DNA of 64,000 nt, from NCBI GenBank assembly GCA_040766985.1, contig JAXGPL010000008.1, positions 61,143 to 125,142 of the forward strand, given 5' to 3'. Positions within the stretch are counted from its first letter, which is position 1, and every line of letters starts with the position of its first letter. The notes beneath the pieces are model-generated. The model was not told the DNA's origin. It searched no databases and saw nothing but the letters and a program-made list of their open reading frames with translations. Positions 36,429 to 46,046 of the stretch are shown here, piece after piece. This DNA comes from JAXGPL01 sp040766985 (GTDB taxonomy: Bacteria > Bacillota > Sulfobacillia > JAUYEG01). Position numbers and translations under genes: made by a program.

Positions 36429-37603
36429 ATGACTTACGGAACGATCCCGCGGATCGTCCTCCGCGGCGACGCGCGTGAACGCGGGACGCAGTACGGGCGG
36501 GCGGCGGCCGCGCTGATCGAACAGGTGGTGGCCGTCTACCGCGACTGGTTCGGGTGGTTCGGCGGAGGACATGGGGAAGAGGCGTTGGCTGGGGCCGCCA
36601 CCTCGTGGACGAACATCAGCCAATTGCCGGGCGATAGCGGCCGAGATCGAAGGCATCGCCGAGGGCTGCGGCCGGGACCTGATGGAGATCGTCGCGCTCA
36701 ACGCCAGGACGGAGATCGCCTATGGATTGGGCCTTGCGAGCCGGCTCACGGCACCTCGGGAAGACGGCGGCGGTTGTACGTCGTTCGCCGTTCTCCCCCG
36801 GCACACCGGAGGGCTCGGCCTCGTCGCCGGACAGAACTGGGATTGGCTCAAGGCGTGCATGCCGACCCGGGTGGCCCTGGACATCGAGCTGGAGGATGGC
36901 TTGCGGCTACTGACGTTCTGCGAGGCGGGGCAGGTCGGAAAGATCGGTTTCAACAGCGCGGGCCTGATCGTCTGCCTCAATCTGCTCGCAACCACCGCTG
37001 ACAGCGATCAGGGCCTGCCCGTCCACGTCGTCTGCCGGCTTGCCCTGGAACAAACGAGGCTCTCGGAAACCCTGCGCGTGGTCGCTTCCTACCCGCGCGC
37101 GGCGTCGGGCAACCTGCTCGTGGCAAGGGGCACGCCGGACGGCGACGGGGAGGCTCTGGACGTCGAATACTCACCGCGCCGGTGGCCGCGATTGAGCCGG
37201 AGATGGGCGTCCTCGTCCACGCAAACCACTTCCTGACCGATCCCGGTGCCGAGGACCAGGCGGAGGTCCGGGCCGCAGGCAAGTCGACGTTCCTGCGCGG
37301 GATGCGGACCCGGCATCTCCTTCTCGCCGCGTGTGGCATAGGACGCGCCGCCGGGCGAGGGCTACGGCATGACGCAGCCCGGCAGAAATCATGGAGGTGC
37401 TCGCCGACCACTTCGACCACCCCTACAGCGTGTGCAACCACGTGTCGGGGCGGCCGGGCGAGGTTGGCCAGACCAACCTTGCATTCCTGGCTTTGCCGGC
37501 GGTGGGGGCATTCTGGCTGAGCGACGGGCCGCCCTGTGGGGAGGGTAGACCGCCGGGCGCGGCTTTTGCCAAGTACCCAATGCCCTGGTGCGAGGGCCGC
37601 TAG
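36429..37603 (+). CDS. C45-family Ntn hydrolase (isopenicillin acyltransferase-like), frameshifted
   Basis: Members cleave themselves to expose a Cys nucleophile and hydrolyse or transfer acyl-amides. ATG 36429 gives MTYGTIPRIVLRGDARERG, a typical C45 N-terminus. The frame shifts near 36620, after which IAAEIEGIAEGCGRDLMEIV and the self-cleavage site GGGCTSFAV (Cys codon 36775-36777) are read, then GLVAGQNWDW. Shifts near 37170 and 37330 lead to MGVLVHANHFL and then VLADHFDHPYSVCNHVSG, ending at 37603. The whole is about 390 residues, as expected. It overlaps the radical SAM gene end by four bases on the opposite strand. The substrate is unknown; a peptide or N-acyl amino acid would fit the region. 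Confidence 0.75.
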
Positions 37604-38833
37604 GGCTGGAGGAAGGTCCCCTGATCGTAGCGGACCTGGCCGAAGCGGCGATAGTCGCCGAGTTGGCCATGCGCCGCCTCCCCGCGAGCTCCGGGATGCG
37701 GCAGGGTTGCGGCGGCCCTGTCGGGCGTACACAACAGGCACGCCCCGTCGCACCCCGCCACCGGCCCGAACTGCTCTGCGGTCGACGCCCGCGCATATAG
37801 GGGGACGTCGATCCCTGCAACTGCGGGTAGTCGCAAACTCCCGGTTGAGGCCCGTCGGGCAGGCTGCTCTTGGCGCCCGGCCTTCCATATTCCATACACA
37901 GCGCGAAGGTCATCCCCGCATTCGGCAAGGCCCGCCACGTATGCGAACAGGTCGCGGCGGTACCTTCGGCCGCATGCATGCTCGCGCCGATGCGTTCCCG
38001 GTAGAGGCCGGCAAACCGCCTCTTCCACCGCTCCTTGCGGCCTTGAGGCATGCTCAGGAGAGTTGGTCGAGTACAGCGTTGCGGGAAACCAGCGGCACAT
38101 CCACACAGCTGGCCACCAGATGGTCTGCTCCTGCCTTGCGGACGGCGGCAACCAGTGAACGGAGCTGGTCCTGGTCGTCGGTCAGGTAGATGATGGGATC
38201 AACGCGGGCCACCGCGTAGAGGCCGGCTTGCTTGATCCGCACAAGGTTGTCGAGCAGCGTCTGCGGTCCCGGGCTGCCCGGCATTAGCCTCTCCTGTGGA
38301 GTCCCTCGTCGAGGGTGATCAGAGAGACCTGACCAAAGCAATGGGGCTGCCCCATCATGATTGACAACGCCTCGTCCGGCACTATGCCCTTGGTGACGAA
38401 CTCAACGGGCAGGCCCCGCCGTACGAACTCCCGGATGATCGCGACGGAGAGCCCGTACACTGATCAAGCGGCTGGAACGGATCGGTTACAGGCGACAGAT
38501 AGCCGCAGGACGCCACGCGCAAAGAATCGAGCTGCTTTGCCACCTCGCGGTCGAAATCCTCGCTGCAGACGGTCACGATCGCCATGCTGGGCAAACATCG
38601 CAAACCGCCCCGGCAGGGCATGGGCATAAGCAGTAGCAGCAATTGTGCGTGCACCCGTTGTAGGGGTTGACCAGCAGCCGCTCGGAAGTACAGTCCCGCT
38701 TGCCGGGCCACCAGCCGTGAAGTCTCTTGCTGGTCGCCGTGAGCACGTGCGGCACCGGATCGCGCTTGACGCCGTCGGGAAGCGGCGAACCGCGCTTACT
38801 GCCTGCCCTCGGGGTCCTTCTCGGTTTGGCCAT
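37600..38833 (-). CDS. Radical SAM protein of the SplB/Rv2578c type, heavily frameshifted
   Basis: The N-terminal frame from 38833 contains LVNPYNGCTHNCCYC, an exact CxxxCxxC iron-sulfur loop preceded by the NPYxGC pattern of spore-photoproduct-lyase-like radical SAM enzymes. Further pieces in other frames follow in order: REVAKQLDSLRVASCGYLSP (about 38400-38590), then LLDNLVRIKQAGLYAVARVD (to about 38050), then a segment with HACGRRYRRDLFAYVAGLAE and VAGCDGACLLCT (to 37600). A protein of about 400 residues results. At least four frame changes are needed, so neither fine function nor the final Cys cluster can be trusted. The start codon has only a distant GGGAGG. Confidence 0.65.
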
Positions 38834-38946
38834 AGGTTATGCTTTGCCTCCCATCGGCCGACACCTCCCGGCGCTCAGAGGAATCCGCCGGGTTGTGCCA
38901 AATTGTGCTTCTCAAGTCAAATATGGAAGGGGTGGACGCAGAATTT

Positions 38947-39787
38947 GGTGAACGAGTCGACCGCAGGTTAATCTGGCCGCTCGTACCGCACTGCTGATCG
39001 GGTGTCTCGCCGTAGGATGTGGGCCAAGCACGGCCACGGTCAAGGTCACCCTCAAGGACCAAGACGGTGGCTTGCGGGGATTCACCGTCACGATCGGCGA
39101 CAAGAGCTTACGACTGACGCCGGTGGCGTCGCGACAGTCAAGGAGGTGCCGCCCGGCCAGGTCACCATCCAACTGAGCGGCGAAGGAGTGACGGGTGAAC
39201 ACACGGAGACGGTCAAAAAGGGCGATAACGCGTTTTCCTATACCGTCGATATGCATGCGTTCAGCTTTGTTCCTTTCGGCGACATCGCCAAGATGCGGCT
39301 GAAGATCAGCTCCAACGGACAGGAGATGGCTGAAGCGGTACTGGTTTCGGACCAGGGATCACATTGGGTCATGAGCGGCGGTCAGGTTATTGTGATTGGC
39401 GACCAGTTTTACGTCAAGGTCGGCGATGAGCCATGGACACTGGTGCCGACGGAGGAATTGACCGGGTCCGGGATGAGCATGGCCGCATATACAGCCTTCT
39501 TTGCTCAGAACTGGGCGGCCAGCCTTGAGACCTTCGATGATCAACTGGCCAGCGAAGGGATTACGGCCGAGTTCAAAGGGACCGGCACGGCAAACGAATA
39601 CAGCTGCGACATATATGAGGCGACGATTGCGGAGAGCGAGTCTGGACCGATCCGGTTCTACATAATCAACGAGGGCGAGTACAAGGGGCGCATCACCCGG
39701 TACGAGGATGTGACTCCCTCAGAGCACTCTGGGGTCATGGATATCTATGATTTTGGCGCGGAGCTTAACGTGGAGGCCCCCTTCTAG
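38947..39787 (+). CDS. Putative lipoprotein of unknown function, frameshifted N-terminus
   Basis: The N-terminal segment carries a lipoprotein signal, TALLIGCLAVGCGPSTATVK, where the second Cys would be lipidated. A short beta-domain follows (VKVTLKDQDGG). At about 39108 one base seems to be missing, after which the reading is TTDAGGVATVKEVPPGQVTI and then a continuous 220-residue domain with DQFYVKVGDEPWTLV and VMDIYDFGAELNV. The exact start is uncertain; GTG 38947 is the best candidate but needs one more frame correction before the signal peptide. The main domain resembles LolA/LppX-like surface lipoproteins only in its all-beta look. Base use is noticeably less GC-rich than its neighbours. 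Confidence 0.5.
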
Positions 39788-39944
39788 AGAAGACCTCCGA
39801 TCCGCTGCCCGGTCGCTGCGGGCGGCTGTGGGGACCGGAGCCGAGCGGTGCCGGCCGCCGCGCCGGTCCACAGCCAGCGGTACGCGGCGCAGGCCGGCCG
39901 GCTACGGCTCTGCGGCATGAGCATCAGCAACTGCCCAGCGCGGC

Positions 39945-41139
39945 CTAGGCCCTGCGCGTATGGGGTCCCGTCGCCAGGGCGGTCGCCAGCATGGCTGCAC
40001 ACGGAACGAGTGAGCTAAGATTGATGTACTCCTCCGGGGTATGCGCTCCGCCGCCCATCGGTCCCAGCCCGTCCAGGGTTGGCGCACCTGCCGCAGCCGT
40101 GAGGCAGCCGTCCGAACCGCCGCCAGTCAGGCTCTCGGTCAAGTCACGGCCGAGCAGGGCGGCAATACGCTTGACGCTCTCGAACATCGCGGCGTTGCGC
40201 GGGGTCCGCACCATCGGAGGCCGGGTGATCCCACCCTCAAGACTGGTCGTCGTTCCCGGGACGTCCTCGCGGGCGGCGATGGCGGTGACATCCGCGACGG
40301 CCTGCCGCGCGATCTCGGGCGTCAACACACGGACATCAACATCGCACCAGGCCTCTCCCGGCACCGTGTTGAAACTTAGGCCGCCCCTGATCACGCCGAC
40401 GTTGACAGTCGTACCCGCTTCGTAGTCGGTCAAGGCCTCCAATGCGAGCACCTTGTGCGCAAGGGCTTTAATCGCGCTCCGGCCGGCCGGGTGAGTTCGC
40501 CCCTGAGTGGGAAGGCCTGCCGGCAACGGTCAACCTAAACCTCGCGCTCCCCTTGCGCGCCGTCACCACCGACCCGTCGTCGCGGGCGCCTTCAAGCACG
40601 TAGCACTCGTCGGCGCGGCCGCCCTCGCGGGCGAAAACGTGCGCCGAGGAAGGGGATCGGATCTCCTCGTCGGAGTTGAAGAAGAACACGACCTCGTGAC
40701 CCGGCCAGAGGTCGAGCTCCGTCAGAGCCTTGGCGGCGTACACGGCGCAGACCAGGCCGCTCTTCATGTCCTCAACCCCGGGTCCGTAGGCCCGGCCGCC
40801 TTCGACGCGGAACGGCCGTTCGGCTACCGTCCCCGGCGGAAAGACCGTATCCATATGCCCGACCACCAGGCTCACGGCCCCTCCCGGCTGTCGGGACGCG
40901 ACCCTGCCCAACACATGGTTGCCGCCGGGAGCCGCGACAAACTCTGCAGGCACCCCGGCGTCCACCAACGCCTGGCGGAACATCGACGCGACCTGGTTGA
41001 GCCCCTCGACGTACCCCGTCCCGCTGTCGATACCGACCACCCGGCCGATGAGGCCGATCATCTCACTCTCGCGCTCCTTCAGGAACGCCAGTACCCGTTC
41101 TTTGACCGAAACCAGTCCGTTACCGCTGCCGTCGCGCAT
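39945..41139 (-). CDS. M20-family metallopeptidase (carboxypeptidase G2-like), frameshifted
   Basis: A di-zinc exopeptidase or deacylase. ATG 41139 follows AAGGAGGGAAG. Metal ligands are visible in VVGHMDTVFPPGTV, YGPGVEDMKSG and FFFNSDEEIRSPSS, and the dimerisation domain starts at VTARKGSARFRLTVAGRPSH. Near 40495 one base is missing after HSGAN; the adjacent frame continues PAGRSAIKALAHKVLALEAL and ends with LTGGGSDGCLTAAAG, which supplies the last His/Asp region, and THT-like GGGAHTPEEYI. Full length is about 398 residues. Relatives cleave C-terminal glutamate or N-acyl amino acids. It follows the PHP gene by about 70 bases in the same direction. Confidence 0.87.
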
Positions 41140-41210
41140 GAAGCTTCCCTCCTTAGCTGAACTGCTCTTGCTACCATCCCTACGGATGTTCAGAACATCC
41201 ATTGGGATGG

Positions 41211-42098
41211 TCACGGCACTTCACCTGTCGCAATCCTGTGCAGAGTGGGTTGCCGACGGCTGAAGGTGGCGATATCGCCGAACCCCGCCCGGGGCGCCTC
41301 CGCCCTCCCAACCTCAAGACCTGCCGCTAGCGTTGCAGGCGTGTGGGCATCGCTACCGATGGTCACCCATCTGATTCCCGCGGCAGCAGCCATGCGAAGG
41401 AGCCCCGGCCCCGGGCTCAGGTACTCCCGACCTTTGCGGGCCCCGCGCGTATTGATCTCGATGCCGACACCGCGGGCGGCGGCGGTTTCCAGGGACCGGA
41501 CCGCGAGTTCAAAGACCCTGCCTCCGGCCACGTCGTCCTCCGTGGCGACACCCATTGTGCGGCGGTACAGGTCGAGGTGGCCGAGGCAGTCGAAGATGCC
41601 GCATGCGGCTGCGCGCGCGACCCTGTCAAAGTACTGCATCAAGGCTTGCTCCGCCCCTCGCTGGCGGAACATCTGCGCTACGTGGGCGGCGCGTGCGAGC
41701 GTGTAGACGTCGACCCTGTGTACGGAGCCCAGGATGAAGTCGAAGGGGTAGGAATTGATCAGGTCGCCCAGCTTGTCTGCAACTCCATCGTGATAGCCGA
41801 TTTCCAGACCGGCCTTAACCGCAAGTCCGGACGGCGCATATCGGGCGGCGACGGCAAGGATGTCGGTCAGATAGCGCTCGATCCATGGACCGTCGACCGG
41901 AACCCACCGGCCGTCGACGCTGACCCAGGAGTCCTCCCCCGCGGCCTCGGGCTCGGTGTCGACGTGGGTCGTGAAACATATCTCATCGAGCCCGCGTTCC
42001 AGTGCCGCACGGCAGTAGTCGTCCATACTGCCTTCGGCATCGATCGAGTACGCGGGGTGGATGTGGTAGTCGTAGCGGCCGGCGGGTGAGCTAGACAT
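41211..42098 (-). CDS. PHP-domain phosphoesterase (histidinol-phosphatase-like)
   Basis: A 295-residue PHP protein. Metal-binding signatures are all present: YDYHIHPAYSIDAEG, FTTHVDTEPE, KAGLEIGYHDG, ILGSVHRVDVY, CLGHLDLYRR and TIGSDAHTP. The order fits HisJ-type histidinol phosphatases, but no his genes are nearby, so a general phosphoesterase is equally possible. ATG 42098 is seven bases from the stop of the upstream GTPase gene, suggesting coupling. An in-frame ATG at 42119 sits directly against a GGAGG and is less likely. Confidence 0.82.
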   Translation of the reverse strand: MSSSPAGRYDYHIHPAYSIDAEGSMDDYCRAALERGLDEICFTTHVDTEPEAAGEDSWVSVDGRWVPVDGPWIERYLTDILAVAARYAPSGLAVKAGLEIGYHDGVADKLGDLINSYPFDFILGSVHRVDVYTLARAAHVAQMFRQRGAEQALMQYFDRVARAAACGIFDCLGHLDLYRRTMGVATEDDVAGGRVFELAVRSLETAAARGVGIEINTRGARKGREYLSPGPGLLRMAAAAGIRWVTIGSDAHTPATLAAGLEVGRAEAPRAGFGDIATFSRRQPTLHRIATGEVP

Positions 42099-43185
42099 GG
42101 AGTTCAATGACGTCTTCATCCTCCAGGACGTGGTCGCGGTGCACCGTCTGGCCGTCGAAGACCCGTCTGCCCCAGACCCGCGCGTACTTTAGATTGGTCG
42201 CGAAATCCTTGTGCACCGCGGATGCCGCGTTGTAGACGGTCGCCCCGCGGGGCAGAACAAATGGGGTGTTGTAGTCGGGCTTTTTGCCCGGGGCCTTGGT
42301 GTAGACCCTGATCACGCCAATTGATTCAAATGCTGCTTTGCGCAGTTGATCAAGCCCGGCCCCGGTGAGGACGGAGGCGGTGAGCACCGGGAGCTCGACC
42401 CACGGCGTACCGGCGATCAGTTCCCTGAACAGGCCCAGGCGCGTTGCAGCGTCGGGGTCATCCGCCTTGGCGCCGACGATAAAGCACGGCTTGCGATTCT
42501 GACGGGGGGCGATCTCGCCGGTTTCGGGATCGACCTCATCCTCGCCGAGGTCAACCCAGTACTCCCCGTCTTCGCTCTCAGTTGCCCCTCCGGGCCTCGT
42601 TCCTGCGTCATCGCAGGCGCCCGGCGGGAAAAAGACCAACTCGTATTGCTCCAACTCGGCCATCGTGCCCTCAACTTCCTCAAGCAGATCGTCGCTGGAG
42701 AGATCGAAGACCAGGGCTACCGCGTCGGCGGCCTTGATCAGGCCGCGCACCCACGGGGGTGTCCGGCCCAGCGCGACCGGCGGCAGGTCGAGGACCTGGA
42801 TCTGAACGTTCTGGAACAGGACCATGCCGGGCATGGGGGCGCGTGTCGTAAACGGGTAGTCGGCGATGTCCGGGGTCGCGTTGCTCGTGGCGCGCAGCAG
42901 CGACGACTTGCCCGAATTGGGCGACCCCACCAGGACGACTTGCCCGGCGCCCTCGCGGTCGACGTGCCAAAACGGTTTCTGCCGAACGGCACCGGACTTG
43001 CGCGTGGACTCCTGCCGCAGGCGGGCCATACGCTTCTTGATATCGCCGACCATCTTGTCCGTCCCCTTGTGCTTGGGGATGGTCGCCATCATCTCCTGCA
43101 GGGCGGCCATCTTGTCGGGGATGGTCCTGGCCTCGCGGTAGCGCCGCTCCGCGGCAAGGTAGTCTGGCGTAAGGTTGGCGGGCAC
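42091..43185 (-). CDS. DRG/Obg-like GTPase with C-terminal TGS domain
   Basis: A 364-residue GTP-binding protein. An N-terminal helical part (ERRYREARTIPDKMAALQEM) precedes a G domain with G1 VGSPNSGKSSLL. The G3 position reads LDLPPVALG where DxPG is normal, and G4 reads VGAKADD where NKxD is normal, so nucleotide specificity may differ. The C-terminal 80 residues form a TGS domain (VLPRGATVYNAASAVHKDF) as in DRG and YchF-type translation-associated GTPases. GTG 43185 follows CCGGAGAGCC. The architecture points to ribosome or RNA association; the precise role is unknown. Confidence 0.83.
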   Translation of the reverse strand: MPANLTPDYLAAERRYREARTIPDKMAALQEMMATIPKHKGTDKMVGDIKKRMARLRQESTRKSGAVRQKPFWHVDREGAGQVVLVGSPNSGKSSLLRATSNATPDIADYPFTTRAPMPGMVLFQNVQIQVLDLPPVALGRTPPWVRGLIKAADAVALVFDLSSDDLLEEVEGTMAELEQYELVFFPPGACDDAGTRPGGATESEDGEYWVDLGEDEVDPETGEIAPRQNRKPCFIVGAKADDPDAATRLGLFRELIAGTPWVELPVLTASVLTGAGLDQLRKAAFESIGVIRVYTKAPGKKPDYNTPFVLPRGATVYNAASAVHKDFATNLKYARVWGRRVFDGQTVHRDHVLEDEDVIELHV

Positions 43186-43361
43186 GGCTCTCCGGTGTCA
43201 CCTCCGGCTGCGAGGACTGCGTCACTGGCTTAGCACGTCCCATTGTACCAGAGACCAGGAACCAAGCGGCAGCGGGGGCGTGGGACGCCGGGAATGTGCT
43301 CTGGGGCGGCGCAGCGTCGGCATTGGCCGCGGGGGCGGCCTGACGGGACGGGAAACCGGGC

Positions 43362-43400
43362 GGGTGGCGGCCGCCGTTATCCGCCCCGCGCCCGCCACCC
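43362..43400. other. Long-loop inverted repeat between amidohydrolase and GTPase genes
   Basis: GGGTGGCGG and CCGCCACCC pair across a 21-base GC-rich interval, within a 245-base spacer that otherwise holds no gene. It may end transcription from the amidohydrolase pair, but lacks a T-run. Confidence 0.35.
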
Positions 43401-43430
43401 TTTCCCGGGCCAGCCAAGAGCAAGCTGCGG

Positions 43431-44606
43431 CTAACCTTGATGGACCAGCCTGCCCTCCACGTACACTTTCTCCACACGGCTCCGCACTTTGAACGGGTGG
43501 CCGCTCCAGATAACGAAGTCTGCGTCTTTTCCGGGCTCCAGACTGCCCACCCGGTCGGCCACACCGAGCGTCTCCGCCGGCGTGAGCGTTACGGCGCGGA
43601 GCGCATCGGCCTCAGGCATGCCCTCGGCGCAAGACATCGCCGCACACAGCATCAAGAAGTCAATGCTCACAAAGGGGTGGTCCGAGATGATGCTGACCTT
43701 GCACCCCGCAGCCGCAAGAATGCCCGCGTTGCGGAAATGCAGCGCCCGCGTCTCGATCTTGGATCGGTGGCCGAACGTCGGACCGAGGTTGACGCGCGCC
43801 TGCCTCTTGCCCAGGAACCCGGCGACAACCGCCCCGTCGGTGCAATGTTCGATGGAATAATCGATCCCGAACTCCTCTGCCAGGCGCACCGCGGTAACGA
43901 TGTCGTCCGCGCGGTGGGCGTGCACGCGCAACGGCATCTCCTTGTTAAGTACCCGCAGCAACTGCTCCATGCCAAGATCGGTGTCCGGCTGTTTGGACGG
44001 GTCGTCCTTGGCCGCCGCCTGCTTGCGGGCGTAGTCCTTAGCCTTGTACAAGGCGCCACGGATCAGAGCAGCAGCGCCCATGCGGGTGGACGGGGACCGC
44101 TTAAGAACCTGACCGTAGTACCGCTTGACGTTCTCGCCCAGCGCCGCCTTCATACCGCTCGGCCAGCGCAGGACGATGTCCTCGACGGTCTTGCCGGCGG
44201 TATCGGTCTTGATCACGATCATCTCGCCGCCGATGGCGTTGCCGCTGCCCGGCGTGGTCTGCAGGGTCGTGACCCCGCCGGCGCGGGCGTCCGCGAAACT
44301 GGAGTGCTCCAGCCACAAAGCATCGATGGCCCTGACCTCGGGGGTTACCGGATTGGACCCCTCGTTGCCGTCCGCTTCCGCCTGGCCGTACCATTCGCCC
44401 CAGAGCCCGACGTGGGCATGGGCGTCAACGAGGCCCGGCAGGACGCACTTACCCGCGGCGTCGATGACCTCGGCCCCCTGCGGAACTGCGACTTCGCCTC
44501 GCCGCCCGACTGCCGTGATTCTGCCGTCCTGCACGACCATGACGCCGTCCGCAATGGGCTCGCCGCTGATCGGATAGATGGTTGCTCCCTTGACCGCGAT
44601 TAACAT
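43431..44606 (-). CDS. Amidohydrolase-superfamily protein, copy 1
   Basis: A 391-residue metal-dependent hydrolase of the imidazolonepropionase-like group. ATG 44606 overlaps the stop of the upstream paralogue as TGATG. Metal-site motifs are VDAHAHVGL, a Lys region MIVIKTDTAGKT, RVHAHRADDIVTAVRLAEEF and ISDHPFVS, followed by the usual LEPGKDADFVIWSGHPF end. The two adjacent genes clearly share ancestry (same HAHRADD segment and C-terminal layout). The substrate is not evident; hydrolysis of cyclic amides or peptides is the family theme. Confidence 0.82.
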   Translation of the reverse strand: MLIAVKGATIYPISGEPIADGVMVVQDGRITAVGRRGEVAVPQGAEVIDAAGKCVLPGLVDAHAHVGLWGEWYGQAEADGNEGSNPVTPEVRAIDALWLEHSSFADARAGGVTTLQTTPGSGNAIGGEMIVIKTDTAGKTVEDIVLRWPSGMKAALGENVKRYYGQVLKRSPSTRMGAAALIRGALYKAKDYARKQAAAKDDPSKQPDTDLGMEQLLRVLNKEMPLRVHAHRADDIVTAVRLAEEFGIDYSIEHCTDGAVVAGFLGKRQARVNLGPTFGHRSKIETRALHFRNAGILAAAGCKVSIISDHPFVSIDFLMLCAAMSCAEGMPEADALRAVTLTPAETLGVADRVGSLEPGKDADFVIWSGHPFKVRSRVEKVYVEGRLVHQG

Positions 44607-45820
44607 CAGCAGCACCCCCCGTTGGCACCGGCGTGGCAGCATGGGTGCCCGCACTCGCAGTGCTCGACACTTCCGTCGATCAGCACACACCGGGCCTTGG
44701 TCAGCGGCTCGAACGGGTCGCCGTCCCAGACCACAATGTCTGCATCCTTGCCTGGTTCGAGGGTGCCGACCCTCTGGGCCACCCCGCACACCTCAGCCGG
44801 GTTGCGCGTACAGGCGAGGAGCGCGTCTTGCTCGGTCATGCCCTCCCGGATGCAAACCCCCGCCGCAATCCGCAGCCACTGCTGCGGGATGATCGGATGG
44901 TCGCAGATCAGGCTGACCTTGACGCCTGCATTCGCCAGTGTCCCGGCGGTGTGAGCGCCGCGGTCCTTGGTCTCGAGCTTGCTGCGCTGGTAAATCGACG
45001 GCCCCACCATGCAGGGAATCCCCTTGGCGGCGATGACGTCGGCGACCTTATCCCCTTCGGTGGCATGCTCGAGCGAGATGTCGATACCGAACTCCTCAGC
45101 AACCCGCATGGCGGTGAGGATATCGTCCGCGCGGTGGGCATGAACCCGCAGCGGGATCTCCCGCCGAAGGACGCGGCAGATCATGTCGAGCTTGAGATCA
45201 ACGTCGGGGGCCTTGTCTGGTTTGCCGGCGGCTGCCTCTTGCTTGCGCAGGTAATCCTTGGCCTTGGCCAGAGCCATGCGCATGACCGCTGCGCTGCCCA
45301 TCCGGGTGGCCGGCCGCTTGTGCTGCGGGCCGTAGACGCGCTTGGGGTTCTCACCCAAGGCCGCCTTGAGGCCGGACGGCCGCTTGATCACCATCTCGTC
45401 AGCAACGGTGCCTCGACACTTCATGACCAGGATCTCGCCGCCGATGACGTTGGCGCTGCCTGGTGCTACCTGGACCGTTGTGACGCCTCCCGCGACGGCC
45501 TCCGCGTATGCCGAGTCCGCCGGGTTGATCCCGTCGAGGGCCCGTACCTCGGCGGTGTTGGGGTCGGTCGCTTCGTTCACATCCACTCCTTCCCACCCGA
45601 GGCCGTCTTCGTAGATCCCGATGTGGCTGTGGGCGTCGATGAAGCCCGGAGTGACCACGCATCCTGATGCGTCGATAACCTCGGCTCCCTGCGGGACGGC
45701 TGTGTCGGGCCCGCCGACGGCCAGGATCTTGCCATCGGAAACCACAATCACGCCTGCCTCGATCCTCCCGGGAGCGCCGGAGGCGGCCGTGAGGAGTGTG
45801 CCGCCTTTGATTACGAGCAT
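44606..45820 (-). CDS. Amidohydrolase-superfamily protein, copy 2, with Cys-rich tail
   Basis: A 404-residue paralogue of the downstream gene. It has FIDAHSHIGIYEDG, MKCRGTVADEMVIKRPSG, RVHAHRADDILTAMRVAEEF, SLICDHPIIP and TLEPGKDADIVVWDGDPF. The last 18 residues carry seven Cys (HCECGHPCCHAGANGGCC), absent from the paralogue, and could bind a metal or form a redox site. ATG 45820 follows GGAGG. Gene order (tailed copy first, untailed copy coupled) suggests a heteromeric enzyme or two related activities. Confidence 0.82.
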   Translation of the reverse strand: MLVIKGGTLLTAASGAPGRIEAGVIVVSDGKILAVGGPDTAVPQGAEVIDASGCVVTPGFIDAHSHIGIYEDGLGWEGVDVNEATDPNTAEVRALDGINPADSAYAEAVAGGVTTVQVAPGSANVIGGEILVMKCRGTVADEMVIKRPSGLKAALGENPKRVYGPQHKRPATRMGSAAVMRMALAKAKDYLRKQEAAAGKPDKAPDVDLKLDMICRVLRREIPLRVHAHRADDILTAMRVAEEFGIDISLEHATEGDKVADVIAAKGIPCMVGPSIYQRSKLETKDRGAHTAGTLANAGVKVSLICDHPIIPQQWLRIAAGVCIREGMTEQDALLACTRNPAEVCGVAQRVGTLEPGKDADIVVWDGDPFEPLTKARCVLIDGSVEHCECGHPCCHAGANGGCC

Positions 45821-45953
45821 AGATAGCCTCCTTCCGCCCGCGGCAAGCGCCGGGGGCCGAAGGTACTTCTAGCGCCAAAGCTTGTTTCTCCTGCCGCCGG
45901 AGCGGGACCCCGGCGGGCCGCATCCCAGCATCCTAGATAGAACGCCATCAGAT

Positions 45954-45981
45954 GGTTACTTGGACCTTGGGGCGGGACTAT
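45954..45981 (+). promoter_or_regulatory. Cassette 1 promoter-like pair GGTTAC-N16-GACTAT
   Basis: The first of four equally spaced pairs, each upstream of a small-protein gene. GGTTAC is at 45954-45959 and GACTAT at 45976-45981. The fixed 16-base spacing and repetition support a shared promoter; the sigma factor is unknown. Confidence 0.6.
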
Positions 45982-45991
45982 CACTGTCTAT

Positions 45992-46009
45992 GGAAGGTGA
46001 CCCGGCCGG
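45992..46009 (+). promoter_or_regulatory. Cassette 1 leader element
   Basis: GGAAGGTGACCCGGCCGG, with the palindrome CCGGCCGG at 46002-46009. It lies 10 bases after the promoter-like pair, so it would be at or near the mRNA 5' end. The same block occurs in all four cassettes. Confidence 0.6.
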
Positions 46010-46046
46010 TGCCTCCAACAGAATATCGGTCAAAGGAGTGTTCCTT

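Noticed and set aside
43437..45667. Plus-strand frames of 344-388 codons opposite the amidohydrolases
   Set aside because: Both are antisense shadows; the minus-strand frames carry all the amidohydrolase motifs and ribosome binding sites.
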